Program-made: the position numbers and the translations under genes
NCBI RefSeq assembly: GCF_029227915.1
Contig: NC_079879.1
Location: forward strand, 32,494,501-32,558,500
Origin: Hydractinia symbiolongicarpus
Lineage: Eukaryota > Cnidaria > Hydrozoa > Anthoathecata > Hydractiniidae
DNA length: 64,000 nt
Reading direction: 5' to 3'
In this document: in pieces, positions 36,501 through 49,957 of the stretch
Layout: every line of letters begins with the position of its first letter
Numbering within the stretch: the stretch's first letter is position 1
The notes under the pieces: generated by a model
Seen by the model: only the letters and a program-made list of their open reading frames with translations
What the model was told of the DNA's origin: nothing
The model's database searches: none

Positions 36501-37589
36501 CTTTATTTAAAAGTGTAGATAAATAAGTCAGTTTTAACTGTGGGACCAATCCTAGCCGTTAGCGTGCGCTGAAGAAATAGAGAAAGTTTCGAAAACTACA
36601 TTTCATTGAGTTTCTAACGGTATCAGTCCGTTTGAGTTACAACGGTTGCGTCACATATTCGTACCAACATGTATTTTGCGATATGTTTCTGATGTTACTA
36701 GGTTGCATCGTTTTTAACAGTGAAAAGATTGACTGTGGGACTTAATTGAACTGATTTTGGACTTTGACCTTTTTAATGTGATAAATGAGCCAATTCGACT
36801 CCAAGAAATATTATTCTTCCTAATTTGACATGATTGCTGTAACTCAGCGATTACACTAGTCCGTGTGATAGCGCTTTATTTAAAAGTGTAGATGAATAAG
36901 TAATTTTTTACTGTGGGACAAATTCTAGCCGTTAGCGCGCGCTGACAAAGTAGAATCAGTTTCAAAAACTACATCTCATTGACTTACTAATGGTATCAGT
37001 CCGTTTCACCAACAACGGTTGCGTCACCTATTTGTACCAACATGTATTTAGCGATATGTTTCTGATATTACGAGGTTGCATTGCTTATAACGGTGAAACG
37101 ATTCACTGTGTGACTTAATTGAACTGATTTTATACTTCAAACTTATAAATGTGATAAATGAGAAAATTGGACCCAAAGAAATAACATTCTTCTTAATTTG
37201 ACATGATTGCTCGACTTCAGCTATTACACTGGGCTCTGTGGTAGTGCTTTATTTAAAAGTGTAGATAAATAAGTCAGTTTTAACTGTGGGACCAATCCTA
37301 GCCGTTAGCGCGCGCTGAAGAAATAGAGAAAGTTTCGAAAACTACATTTCATTGAGTTTCTAACGGTGTCAGTCCGTTTCACTTACAACGGTTGCGTCAC
37401 CTATTCGCACCAACATGTACTTAGCGATATTTTTCAGATATTACTAGTTTGCATCGCTTTTAACAGTTAAACGATTTACTGTGTGACTTAATTGAACTGA
37501 TTTTGAACTTTGACCTTATATATGTGAGAAATGAGCCTATTGGACTCCAAGAAATAACATTCTTCTTAATTTGACATGATTGCTCGACT

Positions 37590-38560
37590 TCGGCTATTAC
37601 AGTGGGCTCTGTGGTGGTTCTTTATTTAAAAGTGTAGATAACTAAGTCATTTTTTACTGTGGGACCAATCCTACCCGTTAGCGCGCGCTGAAGAATTAGA
37701 GAAAGTTTCAAAAACTACATTTCATTGACTTTCTAACGGTATCAGTCCGTTTGAGTTACAACGCTTGCGTAACATAATCGTACCAACATGTATTTAGCGA
37801 TATGTTTCTGATGTTACTAGGTTGCATCGCTTTTAACGGTGGAACGATTCACTATGGGACTTAATTGAACTGATTTTAGACTTTGACCTTATATATGTGA
37901 TAAATGAGCCTATTGGACTCCAAGAAATAACATTCTTCTTAATTTGACATGATTGCTGGAACTCAGCGATTACACTGGCCGCTGTTATAGCGCTTTATTT
38001 AAAACTGTAGATAAATAAGTTATTTTTTACTGTGGGACCAATCCTAGCCGTTAGCCCGCGCTGAAGAAATAGAGACAGTTTGGAAAACTTCATTTCATTG
38101 ACTTTCTAACGGTATCAGTCCGTTTGAGTTACAACGGTTGCGTCACGTTTTCGTACCAACTTATATTTGGCAATAGGTTTCTGATATTACTAGGTTGCAT
38201 CGCTTTTAACAGTGAAACGACTGACTGTGTGACTTAATTGAACTGATTTTAGACTTCAAACTTATAAATGTGATAAATGAGACAATTGGACCCCAAGAAA
38301 TAACATTCTTCTTAATTTGACATGATTGCTCGACTCAAGCTTTCACACTGGGCGCTGTGGTAGCGCTTTACTTAAAAATGTAGATAAATAAGTCATTTTT
38401 TACTGTGGGACAAATCCTAACCGTTAGCGCGCGCTGAAGAAATAGAGAAAGTTTCGAAAACTACATTTCATTGACTTTCTAACGGTATCAGTCCGTTTGA
38501 GTTACAACGGTTGCGTCACGTATTCGTACCAACATGTATTTAGCGATATGTTTCTGATGT
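37590..38560 (+). repeat. Monomers shared with the 51-57 kb domain, missing from copy 2 of the 30-mer
   Basis: TTCGGCTATTACAGTGGG, GATAACTAAGTC, CCTACCCGTTAGCGCGCG with GAAGAATTAGAG, CATAATCGTACC, GTTAGCCCGCGCTG and TATATTTGGC match the 8-mer domain at 51.4-53.9 kb and 54.4-56.9 kb better than the expected partner at 47.65-48.1 kb. Around here the 30-mer offset falls by two monomers. Either copy 2 lost these monomers, or copy 1 received them from the 51-57 kb type. Confidence 0.72.
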
Positions 38561-41500
38561 TACTAGGTTGAATCGCTTTTAACGGTGGAACGATTGACTA
38601 CGGGACTTAATTGAACCCGTTTTAGACTTTAAACTTATAAATGTGATAAATGAGACAATTGAACCCGCAGAAATAACATTCTTCTTAATTTGACATGATT
38701 GCTCGAACTCAGCGATTACACTGGGCTCTGTGGTGGTGCTTTATTTAAAAGTGTAGATAAATAAGTCATTTTTTACTGTGGGACCAATCCTAGCCGTTAG
38801 CTAGCGCTGAAGAAATAGAGAAGTTTCAAGAACTACATTTCATTGTCTTTCTAACGGTAACAGTTTGTTTGAGTTTCAAGGGTTGTGTCACATATTCGTA
38901 TCAACATGTATTTAGCGATATGTTTCTCATATTACTAGGTTCCATCGCTTTTAACAGTGAAAGGATTGACTGTGTTACTTAATTGAACTGATTTTAGACT
39001 TTGAACTTATAAATGTGATAAATGAGACAATTGGACCCCAAGAAATAAAATTCTTCTTAATTTGACATGATTGCTCGACTTCAGCTTTAACACTGGGCTC
39101 TGCGGTAGTGCTTTATGTAAAAGTCTAGATAAATAAGTCAGCTTTAACTGTTGGACCAATCCTAGCCGTTAGCGCGCGCTGAAGAAATAGAAAAAGTTTG
39201 GAAAACTACATTTCATTGACTTTCTAACGGTATCAGTCCGTTTGTGTTACAACGGTTGCGTCACATATTCGTACCAACATGTATTTAGCGATATGTTTCT
39301 GATATTACTAGGTTGCATTGCTTTTAACGGTGAAACGATTGACTGTGGGACTTAATTGAACTGATTTTGGACTTTGAGCTTAATAATGTGATAAATGAGC
39401 CAATTCGAATCCAAGAAATAACATTCTTCTTAATTTGACATGATTGCTCGAACTCAGCGATTACACTGGGCTCTGTGGTAGCGCTTTACTTAAAAATGTA
39501 GATAAATAAGTCATTTTTTACTGTGGGACCAATCCTAGCCGTTAGCTCGCGCTGAAGAAATAGAGAAAGTTTCAAGAACTTCATTTCATTGTCTTTCTAA
39601 CGGTATCAGTTTGTTTGAGTTTCAAGGGTTGTGTCACATATTCGTACTAACATGTATTTAGCGATATGTTTCTGATATTACTAGGTTGCATTGCTTTTAA
39701 CGGTGAAACGATTGACTGTGGGACTTAATTGAACTGATTTTGGACTTTGACCTTGTTAATGTGATAAATGAGCCAATTCGACTCCAAGAAATAACATTCT
39801 TCTTAATTTGACATGATTGCTGTAACTCAGCTATAACAATGGCCGCTGTGACAGCGCTTTATTTAAAAGTGTAGATAACTAAGTCATTTTTTACTGGGGG
39901 ACAAATCCTAGCCGTTAGCGCGCGCTGACGAAGTAGAATCAGTTTCAAAAACTACATCTCATTGACTTACTAACGGTATCAGTCCGTTTCACCTACAACG
40001 GTTGCGTCACCTATTTTTACCAACAAGTATTTAGCGATATGTTTCTGATATTACTAGGTTGCATTGCTTTTAACGGTGAAACGATTGACTGTGTGACTTA
40101 ATTGAACTGAATTTGAACATTGACCTTATATATGTGATAAATGAGCCTATTGGACTCCAAGAAATAACATTCTTCTTAATTTTACATGATTGCTCGACTT
40201 CAGCTTTTACACTGGGCTCTGTGGTAGTGCTTTATTTAAAAGTGTAGATAAGTAAGTCAGTTTTAACTGTGGGACCAATCCTAGCCGTTAGCGCGCGCTG
40301 CAGAAATAGAGAAAGTTTTGAAAACTACATTTCATTGACTTTCTAACGGCATCAGTCCGTTTGAGTTACAACGGTTGCGTCACATATTCGTACCAACATG
40401 TATTTAGCGATATGTTTCTGATGTTACTAGGTTGCATCGCCTTAACAGTGAAAAGATTGAATGTGGGACTTAGTTGAACTGATTTTGGACTTTGACCTTA
40501 TATATGTGATAAATGAGCCTGTTGGACTCCAAGAAATAACATTCTTCTCAATTTGACATGATTGCTGTAACTCAGCGATTACACTAGTCCGTGTGATAGC
40601 GCTTAATTTAAAAGTGTAGATGAATAAGTAATTTTTTACTGTGGGACAAATTCTAGCCGTTAGCGCGCGCTGACGACGTAGAATCAGTTTCAAAAACTAC
40701 ATCTCATTGACTTACTAACGGTATCAGTCCGTTTCACCAATAACGGTTGCGTCACCTATTTGTACCAACATGTATTTAGCGATATGTTTCTGATATTACG
40801 AGGTTGCATTGCTTTTAATGGTGAAACGACTGACTGTGTGACTTAATTGAACTGATTTTAGACTTCAAACTTATAAATGTGATAAATGAGCCTATTGGAC
40901 TCCAAGAAATAACATTCTTCTTAATTTTTCATGATTGCTCGACTTCAGCTTTTACACTGGGCTCTGTGGTAGTGCTTTATTTAAAAGTGTAGATAAATAA
41001 GTCAGTTTTAACTGTGGGACCAATCCTAGCCGTTAGCGCGCGCTGAAGAATTGAAGAAAGTTTCGAAAACTACATTTCATTGACTTTCTAACGGTATCAG
41101 TCCGATTGAGTTACAACGGTTGCGTCACATCTTCGTACCAACATGTAGTTAGCGATATGTTTCTGATGTTACTAGGTTGCATCGCTTTTAACAGTGAAAC
41201 AATTGACTGTGGGACTTAGTTGAACTGATTTTGGACTTTGACATTATATATGTGATAAATGAGCCTGTTGGACTCCAAGAAATAACATTCTTCTTAACTT
41301 GACATGATTGCTGGAACTTAGCGATTACACTGGCCGCTGTGATAGCGCTTTATTTAAAACTGTAGATAAATAAGTCATTTTTTAATGTGGGACCAATCCT
41401 AGCCGTTAGCTCGCGCTGAAGAAATAGAGACAGTTTCAAAGACTATATTTCTTTGACTTTCTAACAGTATCAGTCCGTTTGAGTTACAAGGTTGCTTCAC

Positions 41501-41984
41501 ATATTCGTACCAAATGGATGTAGCAATATGTTTCAGATATTACTAGGTTACATCGCTTTTAACAGTGAAACGATTGACTGTGGGACTTAATTGAACTGAT
41601 TTTGGACTTTGACCTTATTAATGTGATAAATGAGCCAATTCGACTCCAAGAAATAACATTCTTCTTAATTTGACATGATTGCTCGACTTCAGCTATTACA
41701 ATGGGCTCTGTGCTAGTGCTTTATTTAAAAGTGTAGATAAAAAAGTCAGTTTTAACTGTGGGACCAATCCTAGCCGTTAGCGCGCGCTGAAGAAATAGAG
41801 ACTGTTTGGAAAACTACATTTCATTGAATTTCTAACGGTATCAGTCCGTTTGAGTTACAACGGCTGCGTCACATATTCGTACGAACATGTATTTAGCGAT
41901 ATGTTTCTGATAATACTAGGTTGCATTGCTTTTAACGGTGAAACGATTGACTGTGGGATTTAATTGAACTGATTTTGGACTTTG

Positions 41985-42130
41985 ACCTTATTAATGTGAT
42001 AAATGAGCCAATTCGACTCCAAGAAATAACATTCTTCTTAATTTGACATGATTGCTCGACTTCAGCTATTACAATGGGCTCTTTGCTAGTGCTTTATTTA
42101 AAAGTGTAGATAAAAAAGTCAGTTTTAACT
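41985..42130 (+). repeat. Conversion-like patch inside a class G monomer
   Basis: The expected 3' part of this G monomer, as in its partner at 31.92-32.07 kb, reads CCTTGTTAATG, AACCTTCTTC, GATTTCTGTAACTC and GATAGCCC. Here it reads CCTTATTAATG, AACATTCTTC, GCTCGACTTCAGC and TGCTAGTGC. This copies the monomer before it (41.61-41.76 kb), including the rare TGCTAGTGC. Both flanks return to the expected class. A similar patch is present near 44.60-44.74 kb. Confidence 0.75.
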
Positions 42131-42479
42131 GTGGGACAAATCCTAGCCGTTAGCGCGCCCTGACGAAATAGGATCAGTTTCAAAAGCTACATTTCATTGA
42201 CTTACTAACGGTGTCAGTCCGTTTCACTTACAACGGTTGCGTCACCTATTCGTACCAACATGTACTTAGCGACATTTTTCTGATATTACTAGTTTGCATC
42301 GCTTTTAAGAGTTAAACGATTGACTGTGTGACTTAATTGAACTTGGTTTGAACATTGACCTTATATATGTGATAAATGAGCCTATTGGACTCCAAGAAAT
42401 AACATTCTTCTTAATTTTACATGATTGCTCGACTTCAGCTTTTACACTGGGCTCTGTGGTAGTGCTTTATTTAAAAGTG

Positions 42480-42860
42480 TAGATAAGTAAGTCAGTTTTA
42501 ACTGTGGGACCAATCCTAGCCGTTAGCGCGCGCTGCAGAAATAGAGACAGTTTCAAAGACTATATTTCTTTGACTTTCTAAAAGTATCAGTCCGTTTGAG
42601 TTACAAGGTTGCTTCACATATTCGTACCAAATGGATGTAGCAATATGTTTCAGATATTACTAGGTTACATCGCTTTTAACAGTGAAACGATTGACTGTGG
42701 GACTTAATTGAATTGATTTTGGACTTTGACCTTATTAATGTGATAAATGAGCTAATTCGACTCCAAGAAATAACATTCTTCTTAATTTGACATGATTGCT
42801 CGACTTCAGCTATTACAATGGGCTCTGTGGTAGTGCTTTATTTAAAAGTGTAGATAAATA
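42480..42860 (+). repeat. I/J fused monomer (single-monomer deletion)
   Basis: The 5' end near 42530 reads CGCGCTGCAGAAATAGAG as in class I, then continues GACAGTTTCAAAGAC as in class J. In the partner region these are separate monomers starting near 32448 and 32818. The fusion lies in the shared word AGAAATAGAG and removes exactly one monomer, consistent with the offset falling from 10062 to about 9691. Confidence 0.88.
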
Positions 42861-45800
42861 AGTCAGTTTTAACTGTGGGACCAATCCTAGCCGTTAGCAC
42901 GCGCTGAAGAAATAGAGAAAGTTTCGAAAACTACCTTTCATTGACTTTCTAACGGTGTCAGTCCGTTTCACTTACAACGGTCGCGTCACCTATTTGCACC
43001 AACATGTACTTAGCGATATTTTTCTGATATTACTAGTTTGCATCGCTTTTAACAGTTAAACGATTGACTGTGTGACTTAATTGAACTGATTTTGAACTTT
43101 GACCTTATATATGTGATAAATGAGCCAATTTGACTCCAAGAAATAACATTCTTCTTAATTTGACATGATTGCTGTAACTCAGCGATTACACTAGTCCGTG
43201 TGATAGCGCTTTATTTAAAAGTGTAGATGAATAAGTAATTTTTTACTGTGGGACAAATTCTAGCCGTTAGCGCACGCTGACGAAGTAGAATCAGTTTCAA
43301 AAACTACAACTCATTGACTTACTAACAGTATCAGTCCGTTTCACCAATAACGGTTGCGTCACCTATTGGTACCAACATGTATTTAGCGATATGTTTCTGA
43401 TATTACGAGGTTGCATTGCTTTTAACGGTGAAACGATTGACTGTGTGACTTAATTGAACTAATTTTGAACTTTGACCTTATATATGTGATAAATGAGCCT
43501 ATTGGACTCCAAGAAATAACATTCTTCTTAATTTTTCATGATTGCTCGACGTCAGCTTTTACACTGGGCTCTGTGGTAGTGCTTTATGTAAAAGTGTAGA
43601 TAAATAAGTCAGTTTTAACTGTGGGACCAAACTTAGCCGTTAGCGCGCGCTGAAGAATTGAAAAAAGTTTCGAAAACTACATTTCATTGACTTTCTAACG
43701 GTATCAGTCCGATTGAGTTACAACGGTTGCGTCACATATTCGTACCAACATGTAGTTAGCGATATGTTTCTGATGTTACTAGGTTGCATCGCTTTTAACA
43801 GTGAAAAGATTGACTGTGGGACTTAGTTGAACTGATTTTGGACTTTGACCTTATATATGTGATAAATGAGCCTGTTGGACTCCAAGAAATAACATTCTTC
43901 TCAATTTGACATGATTGCTGGAACTCAGCGACTACACTGGCCGCTGTGATAGCGCTTTATTTAAAACTGTAGATAAATAAGTCATTTTTTAATGTGGGAC
44001 CAATCCTAGCCGTTAGCTCGCGCTGAAGAAATAGAGACAGTTTCACAGACTATATTTCTTTGACTTTCTAACAGTATCAGTCCGTTTGAGTTACAAGTTG
44101 CTTCACATATTCGTACCAAATAGATGTAGCAATATGTTTCAGATATTACTAGGTTACATCGCTTTTAACAGTGAAACGATTGACTGTGGGACTTAATTGA
44201 ACTGATTTTGGACTTTGACCTTATTAATGTGATAAATGAGCCAATTCGACTCCAAGAAATAACATTCTTCTTAATTTGACATGATTGCTCGACTTCAGCT
44301 ATTACACTGGGCTCTGTGGTAGTGCTTTATTTAAAAGTGTAGATAAATAAGTCAGTTTTAACTGTGGGACCAATCCTAGCCGTTAGCGCGCGCTGAAGAA
44401 ATAGAGACTGTTTGGAAAACTACATTTCATTGAATTTCTAACGGTATCAGTCCGTTTGAGTTACAACGGTTGCGTCACATATTCGTACGAACATGTATTT
44501 AGCGATATGTTTCTGATAATACTAGGTTGCATTGCTTTTAACGGTGAAACGATTGACTGTGGGATTTAATTGAACTGATTTTGGACTTTGACCTTATTAA
44601 TGTGATAAATGAGCCAATTCGACTCCAAGAAATAACATTCTTCTTAATTTTTCATGATTGCTCGACTTCAGTTATTACAATGGGCTCTGTGCTAGTGCTT
44701 TATGTAAAAGTGTAGATAAAAAAGTCAGTTTTAACTGTGGGACAAATCCTAGCCGTTAGCGCGCCCTGACGAAATAGGATCAGTTTCAAAAGCTACATTT
44801 CATTGACTTACTAACGGTGTCAGTCCGTTTCACTTACAACGGTTGCGTCACCTATTCGTACCAACATGTACTTAGCGATATTTTTCTGATATTACTAGTT
44901 TGCATCGCTTTTAACAGTTAAACGATTGACTGTGTGACTTAATTGAACTGATTTTGAACATTGACCTTATATATGTGATAAATGAGCCTATTGGACTCCA
45001 AGAAATAACATTTTTCTTAATTTTTCATGATTGCTCGACTTCAGCTTTTACACTGGGCTCTGTGGTAGTGCTTTATTTAAAAGTGTAGATAAATAAGTCA
45101 GTTTTAACTGTGGGACCAATCCTAGCCGTTAGCGCGCGCTGAATAATTGAAGAAAGTTTCGAAAGCTACATTTCATTGACTTTCTAACGGTATCAGTCCG
45201 ATTGAGTTACAACGGTTGCGTCACATATTCGTACAAACATGTAGTTAGCGATATGTTTCTGATGTTACTAGGTTGCATCGCTTTTAACAGTGAAAAGATT
45301 GACTGTGGGACTTAGTTGAACTGATTTTGGACTTTGACCTTATATATGTGATAAATGAGCCTGTTGGACTCCAAGAATTAACATTCTTCTCAATTTGACA
45401 TGATTGCTGGAACTCAGCGATTACACTGGCCGCTGTGATAGCGCTTTATTTAAAACTGTAGATGAATAAGTAATTTTTTACTGTGGGACAAATTCTAGCC
45501 GTTAGCGCGCGCTGACGAACTAGAATCAGTTTCAAAAACTACATCTCATTGACTTACTAACAGTATCAGTCCGTTTCACCAATAACGGTTGCGTCACCTA
45601 TTTGTACCAACATGTATTTAGCGATATGTTTCTGATATTACGAGGTTGCATTGCTTTTAACGGTGAAACGATTGAGTGTGTGACTTAATTGAACAGATTT
45701 TGAACTTTGACCTTATATATGTGATAAATGAGCCTATTGGACTCCAAGAAATAACATTCTTCTTAATTTGACATGATTGCTGGAACTCAGCGATTACACT

Positions 45801-48800
45801 GGGCTCTGTGGTTAATGCTTTATTTAAAAGTGTAGATAATTAAGTCAGTTTTAACTGTGGGACCAATCCTAGCCGTTAGCGCGCGCTGAAGAATTGAAGA
45901 AAGTTTCGAAAACTACATTTCATTGACTTTCTAACGGTATCAGTCCGAATGAGTTACAACGGTTGCGTCACATATTCGTACCAACATGTAGTTAGCGATA
46001 TTTTCTGATGTTACTAGGTTGCATCGCTTTTAACAGTGAAAAGATTGACTGTGGGACTTAGTTGAACTGATTTTGGACTTTGACCTTATATATGTGATAA
46101 ATGAGCCTGTTGGACTCCAAGAAATAACATTCTTCTCAATTTGACATGATTGCTGTAACTCAGCGATTACACTAGTCCGTGTGATAGCGCTTTATTTAAA
46201 AGTGTAAATGAATAAGTAATTTTTTACTGTGGGACAAATTCTAGCCGTTAGCGCGCGCTGACAAAGTAGAATCAATTTCAAAAACTACATCTCATTGACT
46301 TACTAACAGTATCAGTCCGTTTCACCAATAACGGTTGCGTCACCTATTTGTACCAACATGTATTTAGCGATATGTTTCTGATATTACGAGGTTGCATTGC
46401 TTTTAACGGTGAAACGATTGACTGTGTGACTTAATTGAACTGATTTTAGACTTCAAACTTATAAATGTGATAAATGAGACAATTGGACCCCAAGAAATAA
46501 CATTCTTCTTAATTTGACATGATTGCTCGACTTCAGCTATTACACTGGGCTCTGTGGTAGTGCTTTATTTAAAAGTGTAGATAAATAAGTCAGTTTTAAC
46601 TGTGGGACCAATCCTAGCCGTTAGCGTGCGCTGAAGAAATAGAGAAAGTTTCGAAAACTACATTTTATTGACTTTCTAACGGTATCAGTCCGTTTGAGTT
46701 ACAACGGTTGCGTCACATATTCGTACCAACATGTATTTAGCGATATGTTTCTGATGTTACTAGGTTGCATCGTTTTTAACAGTGAAAAGATTGACTGTGG
46801 GACTTAATTGAACTGATTTGGGACTTTGACCTTTTTAATGCGATAAATGAGCCAATTCGACTCCAAGAAATATTATTCTTCCTAATTTGACATGATTGCT
46901 GTAACTCAGCGATTACACTAGTCCGTGTGATAGCGCTTTATTTAAAAGTGTAGATGAATAAGTAATTTTTTACTGTGGGACAAATTCTAGCCGTTAGCGC
47001 GCGCTGACAAAGTAGAATCAGTTTCAAAAACTACATCTCATTGACTTACTAATGGTATCAGTCCGTTTCACCAACAACGGTTGCGTCACCTATTTGTACC
47101 AACATGTATTTAGCGATATGTTTCTGATATTACGAGGTTGCATTGCTTTTAACGGTGAAACGATTCACTGTGTGACTTAATTGAACTGATTTTAGACTTC
47201 AAACTTATAAATGTGATAAATGAGAAAATTGGACCCCAAGAAATAACATTCTTCTTAATTTGACATGATTGCTCGACTTCAGCTATTACACTGGGCTCTG
47301 TGGTAGTGCTTTATTTAAAAGTGTAGATAAATAAGTCAGTTTTAACTGTGGGACCAATCCTAGCCGTTAGCGCGCGCTGAAGAAATAGAGAAAGTTTCGA
47401 AAACTACATTTCATTGAGTTTCTAACGGTGTCAGTCCGTTTCACTTACAACGGTTGCGTCACCTATTCGCACCAACATGTACTTAGCGATATTTTTCTGA
47501 TATTACTAGTTTGCATCGCTTTTAACAGTTAAACGATTTACTGTGTGACTTAATTGAACTGATTTTGAACTTTGACCTTATATATGTGAGAAATGAGCCT
47601 ATTGGACTCCAAGAAATAACATTCTTGTTAATTTGACATGATTGCTCGACTTCAGCTATTACACTGGGCTCTGTGGTGGCGCTTTATTTAAAAGTGTAGA
47701 TAAATAAGTCAGTTTTAACTGTGGGACCAATCCTAGCCGTTAGCGCGCGCTGAAGAAATAGAGAAAGTTTCAAAAACTACATTTCATTGACTTTCTAACG
47801 GTATCAGATCGTTTGAGTTACAACGGTTGCGTCACATATTCGTACCAACATGTATTTAGCGATACGTTTCTGATGTTACTAGGTTGCATCGCTTTTAACG
47901 GTGGAACGATTGACTACGGGACTTAATTGAACCCGTTTTAGACTTTAAACTTATAAATGTGATAAATGAGACAATTGAACCCGCAGAAATAACATTCTTC
48001 TTAATTTGACATGATTGCTCGAACTCAGCGATTACACTGGGCTCTGTGGTGGTGCTTTATTTAAAAGTGTAGATAAATAAGTCAGTTTTAACTGTGGGAC
48101 CAATCCTAGCCGTTAGCGCGCGCTGAAGAAATAGAAAAAGTTTCAAGAACTACATTTCATTGTCTTTCTAACGGTATCAGTTTGTTTGAGTTTCAAGGGT
48201 TGTGTCACATATTCGTACCAACATGTATTTAGCGATATGTTTCTGATATTACTAGGTTCCATCGCTTTTAACAGTGAAAGGATTGACTGTGTTACTTAGT
48301 TGAACTGATTTTAGACTTTGAACTTATAAATGTGATAAATGAGACAATTGGACCCCAAGAAATAAAATTCTTTTTAATTTGACATGATTGCTCGACTTCA
48401 GCTTTAACACTGGGCTCTGCGGTAGTGCTTTATTTAAAAGTCTAGATAAATAAGTCAGCTTTAACTGTGGGACCAATCCTAGCCTTTAGCGCGCGCTGAA
48501 GAAATAGAAAAAGTTTGGAAAACTACATTTCATTGACTTTCTAACGGTATCAGTCCGTTAGTGTTACAACGGTTGCGTCACATATTCGTACCAACATGTA
48601 TTTAGCGATATGTTTCTGATATTACTAGGTTGCATTGCTTTTAACGGTGAAACGATTGACTGTGGGACTTAATTGAACTGATTTTGGACTTTGAGCTCAA
48701 TAATGTGATAAATGAGCCAATTCGAATCCAAGAAATAACATTCTTCTTAATTTGACATGATTGCTCGAACTCAGCGATTACACTGGGCTCTGTGGTAGCG

Positions 48801-49211
48801 CTTTACTTAAAAATGTAGATAAATAAGTCATTTTTTACTGTGGGACCAATCCTAGCCGTTAGCTCGCGCTGAAGAAATAGAGAAAGTTTCAAGAACTACA
48901 TTTCATTGTCTTTCTAACGGTAACAGTTTGTTTGAGTTTCAAGGGTTGTGTCACATATTCGTATCAACATGTATTTAGCGATATGTTTCTCATATTACTA
49001 GGTTCCATCGCTTTTAACAGTGAAAGGATTGACTGTGTTACTTAATTGAACTGATTTTAGACTTTGAACTTATAAATGTGATAAATGAGACAATTGGACC
49101 CCAAGAAATAAAATTCTTCTTAATTTGACATGATTGCTCGACTTCAGCTTTAACACTGGGCTCTGCGGTAGTGCTTTATTTAAAAGTCTAGATAAATAAG
49201 TCAGCTTTAAC

Positions 49212-49584
49212 TGTGGGACCAATCCTAGCCGTTAGCGCGCGCTGAAGAAATAGAAAAAGTTTGGAAAACTACATTTCATTGACTTTCTAACGGTATCAGT
49301 CCGTTTGTGTTACAACGGTTGCGTCACATATTCGTACCAACATGTATTTAGCGATATGTTTCTGATATTACTAGGTTGCATTGCTTTTAACGGTGAAACG
49401 ATTGACTGTGGGACTTAATTGAACTGATCTTGGACTTTGAGCTTAATAATGTGATAAATGAGCCAATTCGAATCCAAGAAATAACATTCTTCTTAATTTG
49501 ACATGATTGCTCGAACTCAGCGATTACACTGGGCTCTGTGGTAGCGCTTTACTTAAAAATGTAGATAAATAAGTCATATTTTAC
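49212..49584 (+). repeat. Class K monomer (representative)
   Basis: Diagnostic words are GAAATAGAAAAAGTTTGG, GTCCGTTTGTGTTACAACGG, GACTTTGAGCTTAATAATG and CGAATCCAAG, followed by the A-like tail TTACTTAAAAATG. It occurs near 39.2, 48.5, 49.2, 50.0, 53.3, 56.3, 57.8, 58.5, 63.0 and 63.8 kb, so it is confined to the right half of the window. Confidence 0.83.
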
Positions 49585-49957
49585 TGTGGGACCAATCCTA
49601 GCCCTTAGCTCGCGCTGAAGAAATAGAGAAAGTTTCAAGAACTACATTTCATTGTCTTTCTAACGGTATCAGTTTGTTTGAGTTTCAAGGGTTGTGTCAC
49701 ATATTCGTACCAACATGTATTTAGCGATATGTTTCTGATATTACTAGGTTCCATCGCTTTTAACAGTGAAAGGATTGACTGTGTTACTTAGTTGAACTGA
49801 TTTTAGACTTTGAACTTATAAATGTGATAAATGAGACAATTGGACCCCAAGAAATAAAATTCTTTTTAATTTGACATGATTGCTCGACTTCAGCTTTAAC
49901 ACTGGGCTCTGCGGTAGTGCTTTATTTAAAAGTCTAGATAAATAAGTAAGCTTTAAC
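49585..49957 (+). repeat. Class D monomer (representative, right-hand form)
   Basis: Diagnostic words are GCTCGCGCTGAAGAAATAG, TTTCAAGAACTACATTTC, ATTGTCTTTC, CAGTTTGTTTGAGTTTC and AAGGGTTGTGTCAC, then GGTTCCATCGC. Both arms of the small hairpin found in other classes (CCGTT and AACGG) are changed, to TTGTT and AAGGG. Class D is present in the left domain (1-18 kb) and the right domain (38.8-64 kb) but absent from the E/F/G/I domain, apart from its edges. Confidence 0.83.

Larger units (their letters stand above)
28903..40080 (+). repeat. 30-monomer (about 11.18 kb) tandem duplication, copy 1
   Basis: This segment is adjacent to its copy at 40081-51262. Sequence at 28903-29700 matches 40081-40880 at offset 11178, and the end of copy 1 (near 39891 and 40021) matches near 51073 and 51203 at offset 11182, so the junction near 40080 joins end to start. 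In between the offset changes in monomer steps: 10062 after an extra 3-mer in copy 1 (29.7-31.9 kb), about 9691 after a monomer lost in copy 2 near 42.54 kb, 10063 after one gained near 44.4 kb, 9316 near 38.6/47.97 kb, 10063 near 38.9/48.98 kb, and 11182 at the end. Private marks include TTTTAAGAG (32241/42303), CTCGACGTCAGC (33854/43545), GAATAATTGAAG, GATTGAGTGTG, ATGTGAGAAATG and GTTTCTCATATT. Confidence 0.88.
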
